From an uncultured Candidatus Altimarinota bacterium (GTDB taxonomy: Bacteria; Patescibacteriota; Gracilibacteria; CAIRYL01), in contig CAMZKZ010000023.1 of assembly GCA_947311645.1 (NCBI GenBank), forward strand, positions 1 to 13,123: DNA of 13,123 nucleotides. Direction: 5' to 3'. The notes below the pieces were generated by a model, which did no database searches, was not told the DNA's origin, and saw only the letters and a program-made list of their open reading frames with translations. The position numbers and the translations under genes were made by a program. Positions 1 through 8,100 of the stretch are shown here, piece after piece. Each line of letters opens with the position of its first letter. Within the stretch, counting starts at the first letter, position 1.

Positions 1-72
1 AAAAAATAGTTTATAATAAATAAAAAATGAGTATAGGGAGAAAGTGTGGTGTGAGTGAATAAAAAAATAAAA

Positions 73-98
73 GGGCGACCACAAGGGTACGCCCCTAC
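73..98. repeat. GC-rich imperfect palindrome, REP/MITE-like
   Basis: An island of GC in very AT-rich DNA. GGGCGACC (73-80) pairs with GGT-A-CGCCC (86-94), giving an 8-bp stem with one bulged A at 89 and a 5-base loop. It is flanked on the right by CTAC. On the other strand it reads GTAGGGGCG...CGCCC, a layout I associate with small palindromic repeats scattered between genes in many bacterial genomes. Only one copy is in this window, so the repeat nature cannot be shown here. It sits just upstream of a terminator. Confidence 0.5.
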
Positions 99-103
99 AG
101 AGC

Positions 104-145
104 AAACAGAGTGGTACAATTTTTTTGTACTGCTCTGTTTTTTTT
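104..145 (+). terminator. Rho-independent terminator of a gene off the left edge
   Basis: AACAGAGTGGTAC (105-117) pairs with GTACTGCTCTGTT (127-139), a 13-bp stem whose only non-Watson-Crick pairs are two G-U wobbles. The 9-base loop is mostly T, and the right arm runs into eight T (138-145). It ends plus-strand transcription entering from the left; no coding part of that gene is recognisable in bases 1-72. Confidence 0.8.
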
Positions 146-175
146 GGTAAAAATACGCTTCATTATTATAAATTG

Positions 176-204
176 TTGATGATTTTTTTTTATTCCTTTA
201 TATT
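176..204 (+). promoter_or_regulatory. Sigma-70-type promoter for the small membrane protein
   Basis: TTGATG (176-181) and TATATT (199-204) are separated by exactly 17 bases. The start point would be near 211, giving a leader of about 30 bases to the ATG at 241. It lies just downstream of the preceding gene's terminator, as expected for an independent unit. Confidence 0.55.
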
Positions 205-240
205 AGTATTAATTATGTATATTTATTTGGTTTATATTTT

Positions 241-720
241 ATGACTGAGATCTTTGCCGCTATTGTTGGAGCATTTATTGGAGCATTTATAAGTTATTTT
301 ATAGAAAGTAGACGAATAAAAAAACAAAAAACAATTGAATATATGCCAAATCTTTTTAGAGATTTTGGAGAAGATAATGAATGTTATTTTTTAGCAAAAT
401 CAACAATGAATAAAGTGAATCAAGGGGAGATTACAAAATATGCAGATATTGAGTTAGATGCTAGGCGAAATATATCTGATTTTTTAAATCTTTTAGAGTT
501 TTTTTCAGTAGGAATAGCAGAAGGTGTATATGATGAAAGTATTGTAATTAAAGCATATGGAAATGCCTTTGTGAAAATATATAAACAATCTGTAAACACA
601 ATTAACTTAATTAAATCTGAATATATTATTTCTAATGATGTTCACTCTCGTTCAGTTTATAAAGAGTTTCGTTTTCAGGCATTAAAAATTGAAAAACAAT
701 TAGAAAAAAAGAGTGATTAA
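241..720 (+). CDS. Small membrane-anchored protein, DUF4760-like
   Basis: A 159-aa protein of unknown function. Residues 4-20 (IFAAIVGAFIGAFISYF) form one hydrophobic N-terminal helix with a GxxxG-like small-residue face, followed by the basic stretch ESRRIKKQK. This suggests a single membrane anchor with the rest in the cytoplasm. The soluble part is mostly helical, and its core around residues 75-125 (RRNISDFLNLLEFFSVGIAEGVYDE, split as RRNISDFLNLLEFF then SVGIAEGVYDE) matches the pattern I know from DUF4760 proteins: a helix with N-F/Y-E, then G.....GVYDE, then a helix with Y. The gene is monocistronic, with its own promoter and a terminator that overlaps its stop codon. There is no Shine-Dalgarno sequence before the ATG. 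DUF4760 proteins often occur in phage-related or accessory DNA, but nothing else here indicates a prophage. Confidence 0.75.
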   Translation: MTEIFAAIVGAFIGAFISYFIESRRIKKQKTIEYMPNLFRDFGEDNECYFLAKSTMNKVNQGEITKYADIELDARRNISDFLNLLEFFSVGIAEGVYDESIVIKAYGNAFVKIYKQSVNTINLIKSEYIISNDVHSRSVYKEFRFQALKIEKQLEKKSD

Positions 721-740
721 ATTAATAATCACTCTTTTTT
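705..740. terminator. Strong terminator, probably bidirectional
   Basis: A perfect 15-bp stem, 705-719 with 726-740, around a 6-base loop. The core is GAGTGATTA/TAATCACTC, flanked by A6 on the left and T6 on the right, so it can work on both strands. It includes the last codons and the TAA stop of the small membrane protein gene. Confidence 0.85.
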
Positions 741-984
741 ATATCTGTAATAAAAAGTCTTAATTTTCCCAAGCTAAATCAACACCGTCAAAAAGTAAAA
801 TTGTTTTCATATAAAAATTAATAAAATATTAAGAAAAAAGTATCTATATACTCCATAAAAAATGATGCATAGTCAATGCTTTTTTTGTCTAAACTATAGG
901 AGTAATAGGTTATTTAGAATTTGATATATTAAAAAATTTATGGAAAGAGTCGTATAAACAAAAACAATAAAATAAAATTTAATA
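741..984. other. AT-rich intergenic stretch with a possible small minus-strand unit
   Basis: No gene of normal size is present. On the minus strand there is a -35-like TTGACT (876-871) with weak -10 candidates (GAGTAT at 853-848, spacer 17; TATATA at 850-845, spacer 20). A 16-codon ORF from ATG 810 to TAA 760 follows, reading MKTILLFDGVDLAWEN, and then the bidirectional hairpin at 705-740. This could be a small RNA or peptide gene, a decayed gene end, or chance. The rest (about 880-984) shows nothing I can name. Confidence 0.25.
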
Positions 985-1015
985 TTTACAGAAAAAAATA
1001 AAAGAGTAATATAAT
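985..1015 (+). promoter_or_regulatory. Possible promoter of glutamate dehydrogenase
   Basis: TTTACA (985-990) and a perfect TATAAT (1010-1015) lie 19 bases apart, a little long. The overlapping TAATAT (1007-1012) would give 16. The leader would be about 40 bases and is almost pure A/T, with no ribosome binding site before ATG 1064. Confidence 0.4.
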
Positions 1016-1063
1016 ACAAATATATTTTTTATATTTATAATATTATTTTATTCTTTTATACCC

Positions 1064-2341
1064 ATGGGAACAAAAGCACCTTTCGAGAATTATTTAGAAA
1101 TTGTGTCTGAGAGTGCAAAAATTTTAGATTTATCAGATACGGTTATAGAGAAATTAAAAACTCCAAATAAAATTCATGAATATGAAATAAAAATTTCAAC
1201 GGGGAAAACCTTTAATGCCTATCGGGTTCAATTTAATAATGCACGGGGGCCATATAAAGGTGGAATTCGGTTTCATCCAGAAGCAGATATCGAAGAAGTA
1301 AAAGCATTGGCTGCTTTAATGGCAATTAAATGTGCTGTTGTTAATATTCCTCTTGGTGGAGGAAAAGGGGGAGTACAGTGTAACCCAAAAGAATTAACAC
1401 AAGATGAAATTCAAGAAGTATCTCGTGCATGGATACAAAAAATGGAAGCATTTATTGGCCCACGGCAAGATATTCCTGCTCCAGATGTGTATACAAACCC
1501 TCAAATAATGGGGTATATGCTTGATGAATATGAAAAAATTAAAGGAAAAAGCTTACCAGGAGTTATTACTGGAAAACCACTTGAACTTGGTGGATCGGCT
1601 GGTCGAGGTGCTGCAACGGCTCAAGGAGGAGTATATATTTTACTTGATTATATTGAAAAAATTGGGAAAAAACCTGAAGATTTAACAGTTGCGGTGCAAG
1701 GATTTGGAAATGCAGGGTATCATGCAGCACAAATTTTACATTCTCACGGATTTAAAATTATAGCTGTTTCAGATTCAAAAGGAGGAATTTATGATAAAAA
1801 AGGAATGAATCCTGAAAATATTTTTGCAGGAAAAAAACAATTTGGAAGTATTCAAGCTGCATTACAAGCAAAACTTGATGGAAAAATTTGTGCAGAGTCT
1901 ACATGTTGTAATCCAGAAGTTATTACAAATGCAGAACTTCTTGAAATTGAATGCGATATTTTAATTCCTTCGGCTCTTGATGGTGTGCTTACTGTGGAAA
2001 ATGCAGAAAATGTAAAGGCTTCTATTATTCTTGAGCTTGCAAATGGTCCACTTACTCCAGAGGCAGATACAATTTTTGAAAAAAATAATATTGTTGTGAT
2101 TCCAGATGTATTGGCAAATGCAGGAGGGGTAACGGTTTCATATTTTGAATTGGTACAAAATATTCAAAATTTTTATTGGACAGAGTCTGAGGTACAAGTA
2201 CGATTGAAAAAAATAATGCTTGATGCATTTTCTGATATTCTTGCATTTTCGGAAGAAAAAAATATAACACTTCGAAAAGCAGCATTTGTATTAGCAGTTC
2301 AACGAATTGTGCGTGCTATGGAATTACGAGGTCAAATCTAG
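1064..2341 (+). CDS. gdhA: Glutamate dehydrogenase (Glu/Leu/Phe/Val dehydrogenase family)
   Basis: A full-length 425-aa cytosolic enzyme of the hexameric type. It catalyses reversible oxidative deamination of glutamate to 2-oxoglutarate and ammonia with NAD(P). The N-terminal catalytic domain has the substrate-site lysines in YKGGIRF (K65), LMAIK (K89) and GGGKGG (K101), and the catalytic aspartate in PAPD (D141). The TGKP..LGGS.GR linker lies at about 169-181. The Rossmann domain carries GFGNAG (213-218) and then VSDSKGGIY (235-243), which resembles enzymes of the Pyrococcus type. LANGPLTPEAD (325-335) and NAGGVTVSYFE (352-362) close the active site. The second beta-strand motif does not settle NAD versus NADP, and a leucine or valine dehydrogenase is a weaker alternative. 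The gene stands alone: promoter just upstream, convergent with the surface-protein cluster, shared terminator downstream. It links carbon and nitrogen metabolism, and its neighbours do not suggest a pathway partner. Confidence 0.93.
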   Translation: MGTKAPFENYLEIVSESAKILDLSDTVIEKLKTPNKIHEYEIKISTGKTFNAYRVQFNNARGPYKGGIRFHPEADIEEVKALAALMAIKCAVVNIPLGGGKGGVQCNPKELTQDEIQEVSRAWIQKMEAFIGPRQDIPAPDVYTNPQIMGYMLDEYEKIKGKSLPGVITGKPLELGGSAGRGAATAQGGVYILLDYIEKIGKKPEDLTVAVQGFGNAGYHAAQILHSHGFKIIAVSDSKGGIYDKKGMNPENIFAGKKQFGSIQAALQAKLDGKICAESTCCNPEVITNAELLEIECDILIPSALDGVLTVENAENVKASIILELANGPLTPEADTIFEKNNIVVIPDVLANAGGVTVSYFELVQNIQNFYWTESEVQVRLKKIMLDAFSDILAFSEEKNITLRKAAFVLAVQRIVRAMELRGQI

Positions 2342-2350
2342 TATTAAGAT

Positions 2351-2388
2351 AGTAGAAGATACTAGAAATAGTAGAAGATACTAGAAAT
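2351..2388 (+). repeat. Tandem 19-bp duplication downstream of gdhA
   Basis: AGTAGAAGATACTAGAAAT occurs twice, perfectly, at 2351-2369 and 2370-2388, between the gdhA stop and the shared terminator. A partial third echo (AGTATTAAGAT) precedes it. It looks like slippage or a recent duplication; no function is evident. Confidence 0.85.
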
Positions 2389-2407
2389 ATAAAAAATAAA
2401 AAAAATA

Positions 2408-2444
2408 AAAGAGAGATAAAAATTTTAACTTTTTATCTCTCTTT
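2408..2444. terminator. Shared convergent terminator of gdhA and the surface cluster
   Basis: A perfect 15-bp stem: AAAGAGAGATAAAAA (2408-2422) pairs with 2430-2444 around a 7-base loop. A-rich sequence lies on the left (T-rich on the minus strand) and T on the right, so it can stop transcription from both directions. It lies 67 bases past the gdhA stop and 31 bases past the stop of the last minus-strand gene. Confidence 0.85.
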
Positions 2445-2475
2445 GTTAAAGAATAAGATTCTACTTTCTATGAAT

Positions 2476-3825
2476 TTATGAAATATTTGAAAGCATTTTA
2501 TCAATAAAAAATTCTATTACTCCTCTTATATCATCGTTACTCATATATTTTCCATTGTTGAGTGCAAATGCTAAATAATAAAAATTATTATTTTCAAGCG
2601 TTGCAAGTGTTTCAATATTTGTTAATTCTTGATAATCACTATTGGTATTTGTTGAAATGATATGAGATGTGTCTGCAGTAATAGCATTGCTATCAAGTAT
2701 AAAAATATGGTTGAGCGATGGTACACTTCCTGCACCGTATACTCTTTTGACATATGCAGTATATCCGCTATATTCAATAACAAGTTCATCTACTACTCCA
2801 TTTCCATCGGCTCCAAGATTTCCACTAATAAAAAAGTTTTTAAATCCATCTCCTACTGTTGCACTCAAAATGAAAATATTATTTTGCAAGAAGGTGAAAT
2901 ATTTCCCATTTGTTCCAAATGCAGTTTCATCAGTAATAATTTGCGAATCAGTATAGGCAATAGGATTTTTTGTATCGGTTCCAATATAATTTCCTTGATC
3001 ATAAATATTATCTCCTCCATCGAAAATGAATGTAGCCGTTGCACCGTAGTCAAGAGTAAGAGGGTAGAGATCTGGTATCCAGTCTGTTAATTCACTTGCA
3101 TTGAGAGTAAAGTTATTCAATATATCCGAAAGAGAAAGACTGCTGGCAACTTGAAGAGAAAGGCTATTTCCTTGCCATGTTTCTCCATCATTTACTCCTG
3201 TAATAGTTGAAATTGCATCACTATTTCCACTTGTTACATTTAAAATTGCTTCTTCGTTATTCAGAATTTCAAATGAATTGAGTGTTACTCCGTTTGACAG
3301 TGCAAATGTTGTAAGAGAATTAAGCCCTGTTCCGGTAATTCGTATATCTGCAGTTGTATTATATGGTAAGAAATTAGGATATACATTGTATAAATATGGA
3401 AGCATTGGCTGTGCACTATCTTCATCATTATCTAGTATTTTCCATACTGAGTCGTCACAAATATATGAATAGGTATCACTTGTATTATGATACATTCGTC
3501 CAGAATTTTCCGCATCACAGAGTGGTGGAGATGCAAGGTTTTCCATTCTAAAATTAATTATTTCATTTCCTCCAAAATCAATATTGTCTGAAAAAATAAA
3601 AGCATCGCTATCAGCATTCCATTCTATAAAATGAGCAAGATCTTCTCCAAAATATAATTTCGTATTTCCTTGTGCATCATTTTGTAGGATATTTTCAGAA
3701 ATATCATTTTCTATTATTATAATATCTCCAGTATTTGCATGTGTTTGTGCAGGAAATACAAAAAGAAATATTGAAAAAAATAATCCAAGAAGAGAAAGCC
3801 GTTGAAAAGTGGGTGTATAGTTCAT
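2476..3825 (-). CDS. Secreted surface protein with IPT/TIG-like and beta-rich C-terminal regions
   Basis: 449 aa, last gene of the minus-strand cluster. A signal peptide is clear: hydrophobic core at about 10-25 and cleavage after AQTHA (A30). Residues 34-97 are the short module also found in the two preceding genes (YFG..L.HFIEWNADSDAFIFS.NIDF.GN). Residues 100-130 form a small PP.CD..NSGR.YHNT...YSYICD.S.WK unit with C103 and C123, probably disulfide-bonded outside the cell. About 142-228 resembles an IPT/TIG Ig-like fold (YPNFLPYNTTADIRITGTGL). The C-terminal half (about 235-449) is beta-rich, with DGGDNIYDQGNYI (269-281) and ISGNLGADGNG. I suspect a lectin-like sandwich but cannot name the family. 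No C-terminal anchor or sorting motif is visible. It is a paralogue of the 403-aa gene upstream, 36 bases away, but the C-terminal regions differ. Its function is likely surface binding, by inference. Confidence 0.82.
   Translation of the reverse strand: MNYTPTFQRLSLLGLFFSIFLFVFPAQTHANTGDIIIIENDISENILQNDAQGNTKLYFGEDLAHFIEWNADSDAFIFSDNIDFGGNEIINFRMENLASPPLCDAENSGRMYHNTSDTYSYICDDSVWKILDNDEDSAQPMLPYLYNVYPNFLPYNTTADIRITGTGLNSLTTFALSNGVTLNSFEILNNEEAILNVTSGNSDAISTITGVNDGETWQGNSLSLQVASSLSLSDILNNFTLNASELTDWIPDLYPLTLDYGATATFIFDGGDNIYDQGNYIGTDTKNPIAYTDSQIITDETAFGTNGKYFTFLQNNIFILSATVGDGFKNFFISGNLGADGNGVVDELVIEYSGYTAYVKRVYGAGSVPSLNHIFILDSNAITADTSHIISTNTNSDYQELTNIETLATLENNNFYYLAFALNNGKYMSNDDIRGVIEFFIDKMLSNIS
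3574..3635 (-). repeat. Nucleotide-level copy of the shared module (with 4813-4874)
   Basis: These 62 bases match 4813-4874 in the neighbouring paralogue with 3 mismatches. They encode the HFIEWNADSDAFIFS core. The rest of the two genes is much more diverged, so this block is either recently exchanged by gene conversion or under strong constraint. Confidence 0.8.
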
Positions 3826-3861
3826 TCTAAAAATTTTATATGTGTAGTGTTCTGCTGTGAA

Positions 3862-5073
3862 TTAATATGTCATCTTTATGTTTTTTGCTCCAATCCACCG
3901 TGCAAAAGCGGTATCAAATACGATTTGAGAGTTTGAATTGATTGTAGAGGTATAAATAATAGTGCTATTTATTGCATAAAATACAACATTATTTTTTCGA
4001 ATAATTTTAAATGTATCGTTAATATTGTATGATCCATATGAAAATTTCAATGCATCGTTTTCATAAATATCTAATACTGTATCTTTAAAGTAAAATGCAT
4101 AATCTGGTGTTCTTTGTGATACATCAGGATCCGTTGCATCTACTCCAATAAATGCATAGCCTCCGCTTGTTTCTCCGTCAATATAACTTGGTGTAAAACT
4201 GAGTGTAAAATCGGTATCTGCTGGAACAGTTCCAAAACTTCCTCCTTGGTCAAAACTCCAACTTCCGTTATCGATAGGATAAATACTTCCTTCTGCGGTA
4301 ATAACATCTACAGTTCGTTCCCATAGTGTTTCTACTGTTCCAGGAATAATATCAATAGTAGAAAACATTTGCATGATACCTACTCCATTTTGAGGCCATT
4401 GAGTATTTGCTGTACCTGCATTGTTAATAATAAAATCATAGCTTCCATCAAGAGTTGTAGCATTTGGAGTAATATCTACTGTTATTTCAGATGGTGAAAT
4501 AAGTACAAAATTTGAAAGCGTTCCTTGAAATCCTGGAATAATTAATTCTGATTGTGGAGAAAATCCATTTCCAAGAATAGTAACATTTGTTGTTTCAGTA
4601 ATTTCAATTGAATTTGGATTCACAGATTCTATAAATGGAATAACTGTAGAAACAGTTTCTTCATCTATTTGTTTCCATCGGCTTCCATCGCAGACATATG
4701 AATATTTTGTATCGGTATTGTAATACAGACGCCCTGAGTTGGTTGTATCACATGGTGGAGTATTGAGGGTTGCAATATGTTCGAGTCGCATATTGATTGC
4801 TTGATTTCCTGCAAAATCAATATTATTTGAAAAAATAAAAGCATCGCTATCAGCATTCCATTCTATGAAATGAGAGAGAGAATCTCCAAAGTATAGTGTT
4901 GTATTTCCGTTTGGATCAGATGAAAGAATATTCGTTTCAGAGGCTTCTCCTTCATATACAATAGTATCTGCATATGTAGTTGGTGTATGAAGAGAACTGC
5001 TTAAAAAGAAGAAACTGCTTACTGCTCCTATTGCGAGATATGAGAGGTGTGAGAGAAAAGTATGTGTTTTCAT
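3862..5073 (-). CDS. Secreted surface protein: IPT/TIG domain plus concanavalin-like C-terminal domain
   Basis: 403 aa from ATG 5073. An in-frame start at 5154 exists, but it would overlap the upstream gene and put 27 residues before an otherwise normal signal peptide, so I chose 5073. The signal peptide has its core at about 10-27 and cleavage after TYA (A35). Domains in order: shared YFG...FIEWNADSDAFIFS module (38-100); PPCD..NSGR.YYNT...YSYVCDGS.WK unit with C108 and C128; IPT/TIG Ig-like domain (about 146-220, including ESVNPNSIEITETTNVTILG and NGFSP); and a C-terminal beta-sandwich (about 245-403) with GSYNINDTFKIIRKNNVVFY followed by NSTIIYTS. The last motif is typical of concanavalin/LamG-like domains of bacterial surface proteins. 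There is no anchor motif. It lies 46 bases after the fibre gene, on the same strand. It is probably an extracellular adhesin or fibre partner; the ligand is unknown. Confidence 0.83.
   Translation of the reverse strand: MKTHTFLSHLSYLAIGAVSSFFFLSSSLHTPTTYADTIVYEGEASETNILSSDPNGNTTLYFGDSLSHFIEWNADSDAFIFSNNIDFAGNQAINMRLEHIATLNTPPCDTTNSGRLYYNTDTKYSYVCDGSRWKQIDEETVSTVIPFIESVNPNSIEITETTNVTILGNGFSPQSELIIPGFQGTLSNFVLISPSEITVDITPNATTLDGSYDFIINNAGTANTQWPQNGVGIMQMFSTIDIIPGTVETLWERTVDVITAEGSIYPIDNGSWSFDQGGSFGTVPADTDFTLSFTPSYIDGETSGGYAFIGVDATDPDVSQRTPDYAFYFKDTVLDIYENDALKFSYGSYNINDTFKIIRKNNVVFYAINSTIIYTSTINSNSQIVFDTAFARWIGAKNIKMTY
4813..4874 (-). repeat. Nucleotide-level copy of the shared module (with 3574-3635)
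   Basis: Second copy of the 62-base block, 1239 bases from the first, with 3 differences. It lies in the same position of the paralogous gene. Confidence 0.8.
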
Positions 5074-5119
5074 AGTATATGTGTTTATATTGATTATATT
5101 TTTATTATCGTAAAATATA

Positions 5120-8100
5120 TTATTGAGTTGTATAGTGAACAGTAATATCTCCAATTTTTACTTGATTGTTCTGTTGTGAAAAGGCTTTAAATGTAATGTA
5201 TACATATTCTCCTGCCTGAGGAGCAAATACACTATTAAGTGTTGTATCTGTTGTTGTTGTCCATGCACTACTTGTAAGGTTTTGTGCAGAGCTTGCAATA
5301 TTTCCTTGTGCATCTTTTAGTTCGATATTTACTGCAGAATCTGCGACTGTTCCATCTGTTTGATATGAAAAAGTATACCCTTCAAAAGAAGTAAAGTTTT
5401 CTGGAAGTAAGACTTTAAATTGTAAATCTATATCTTGCAGAGTGTTTTGTTTCGAATATATTTTGTAAAAATGGTGTGGGTTTTCTACTCCTTGTTCTCG
5501 AGATGTATAGACATTTATTGCATTATCCGTACCATCAAGGCTTACAACACCTGTTCCAATTTCAACTGCTTGTGTTATGTGTGTTGGTGCAGAAAGAGTA
5601 TCAATATTCGTTTTTAATGCATCAATATTATTCGCATTTTCTGTTACAACTGTTTGTATTCCTGCGAGAGCAATATCAAGTTCTGTAATTGCATTTGTTA
5701 AACTCTTTCCAAATGTAATATATTTCGCTCCTGTAAAATCTCCATTTCCAACAAGAGTTGAAACCGTATTTATTGCATTTTCTGTTGCAGTAACTCGACC
5801 TTCAAGGTTCGAAATATCATTTGCATTTTTTACAATAGCAGCAGCATTGTTTATAATATCTTGTTGTGCTTGTGTAATATCAGTAGCATTTGACAAAATA
5901 TCTTGTGCGTTTTGAAGAATATCTCCTTCTGCAGTTGTAAGTTGTGTTTCCAGAGCATTTGTTTTGTTTTCAAGGTTTGTAACCTTTGTTTGAAGAGCTG
6001 TAATATCTGAGCTATTATTAAGAATATCCTGTTGAGCCTGTGTAATAAGTGTATTCTGTGCAAGAATCGCCGTTGCATTTGTTATAATATCTTTTTGTGC
6101 TTGTGTAATATCAGTAGCATTTGACAAAATATCTTGTGCATTTTTAACAATATTATCTTCTGCGGTAGAAAGTGTATTTGTAATGCTATTTATCGCCGTT
6201 GCATTTGTAAGAATATTCGTTGTATTGTTTTCTATCTCTGCTTTGAGGTTTGCAATATCAGTTTGAAGATTTGTAATATCTGTTGTATGGGTTGCTATTG
6301 CATTTTGCAGATTTGTAATTTCTGCATCATAATTTGTTGTATTTTCACTTGTTGTACCAATCAGTGTTCTGAGTTCGGCAATTTCGTTTTCAAGATTTGT
6401 AATATCTTGTTCGTGTGCTGTAATTTTTGCTATATTTTCCGCAATATCAGTACTATTTTTTATAATTTTACTTTCGGCAACAAGTGTTCTATTTTCTAAA
6501 TCTGTAATTTTCTGTGCATTTTGCACAATATTTAATGTGTTTCCTTCTATGTTTTCACTATTTGTTGTAATGTCTTGTGTATTTTTAAGAATATCAGCTT
6601 GCGACTGTGTAATAAGATTATAGTTTTTTAGAATATCTCCTGCATTCGTAATAATATCAGCTTGTGCAGTTGTTATTTTATCGGTGTTTTGTGTGATTTT
6701 TGCTGCATTATTTACAATGTATTGTTCTGCTTGTGTAAGCTTTGTATTAAGTGCTGCAATATCATTTGTATTGAGAAGGATATCTTGAACATTTTTTAGA
6801 ATATCTGCGGTATTTATATCTATTTTTCTTGCATTTGTAAGAATTTCTGCTTGTGCAGTGGTAAGTAAGTTTTTATTTGTAAGAATTTCTTCTGCATTTT
6901 TTATAATATTTTGTTCTGCTGTTGTAAGTGTTGTTTTTATAGTAGAAATATCTGCCGTATTCTGAGTTATAGTATTTTTATTTGTAAGAATTTCTTCTGC
7001 ATTTTTTACAATATTTTGCTCTGCTGTTGTAAGTATTGTTTTTATATCAATAGTATCATTTAGGTTTTTTAGAATATCGCTCGCATTTTTTACAATATCT
7101 GTTTGCGATTGTGTTACAATATTTTGTAATGATGCAACATCTACGCCATCAACAAGTCCTGAAAGGGTAATGTCTCCAGAAACAAAAATATCATCGCTTA
7201 ATGAAAATTGTTCCTCTGCTCTGCTCCATGTGAGTGTTTCGGCTAATAAACCTCCAAACTGAAGAGAAAGGTCGTTTTCTGTATTTTCATTATTTGGGTC
7301 AATAATGAATGATGGAGCATTTTGTAGTGTTGTAAGATTTTGCACATGTGTATTTAATTCAGGAATATTTACTCCATTTATAAGTCCTGTTGTGGTGATA
7401 TCTCCTGCAATATTTACACTTGTATCAAAATTAAATGTTTGTGTTGTGAGATCATATGCAATTTTTTTGTTGAGTTCTGCATCTAACGAATTTCCAAATT
7501 GCAATGAAATAGCTGATACATTATTTGCTTCATTTCCTGCTGTGTTATTTGTATCGAGTATAAAGTTTGCATCTGATGCTCCTTGTGCAGTTTCTGCACT
7601 GTCTGCATTTTTTGAAGTGTATGAGTGAATAGCATATGGCACAGAAGCAATAAGCTTTCTATCATTTGTATCGGCACCATTGTCTCCATTTATATCAATA
7701 AGTTGATATGCAGAATCGTCTTCTTCGCTTTTTTTAATTTCAACTTGTAAATATTTAAATTCTGTAAATTGAAGATTTGATAAGCTTGTATTTTCTCCAA
7801 GAACAACAGAGAAGTGTCCAAGATCATTAAAGACAAGAGGTGTAACTTCTGTCCATCCTGAAAATCCAAGTCCTTCAGGGTTTATTGTTCCATCAGAAAG
7901 TACAGAGCTATCGGTAAAATCTGAATTATTCCAGAACGAAAACCGTGCAACATAGCTTCCTTCTAATTTTTCTCCTGTTGATGAAAGAATTCTTCCTTCA
8001 TATATTAAATTACTTGGAATATTTTCAAAATTTTGAGCAGGTGTTTCTGCAAAAGCAGGTGTTGCTATCATTACAGTTGCAATAAGTATTGCCCCGATTC

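Noticed and set aside
5074..5154. Upstream start of the 403-aa surface protein
   Set aside because: It would overlap the fibre gene by 35 bases and add 27 residues in front of a complete signal peptide; ATG 5073 is better.
5120..5600. YadA-like C-terminal autotransporter anchor in the fibre protein
   Set aside because: The last 150 residues lack the four amphipathic strands ending in an aromatic residue; they look like a soluble beta-sandwich.
5577..5915. Plus-strand ORFs opposite the fibre gene (also 6134-6499 and 2662-3090)
   Set aside because: They lie antisense to genes with clear domains and signal peptides. Their compositions (Cys-, Phe-, Ile-rich) are mirror effects of the heptad and low-complexity codons.
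6871..7045. Repeats in the stalk region as a CRISPR array
   Set aside because: The repeats are imperfect, keep the reading frame, encode heptads and lack unique spacers of even length.
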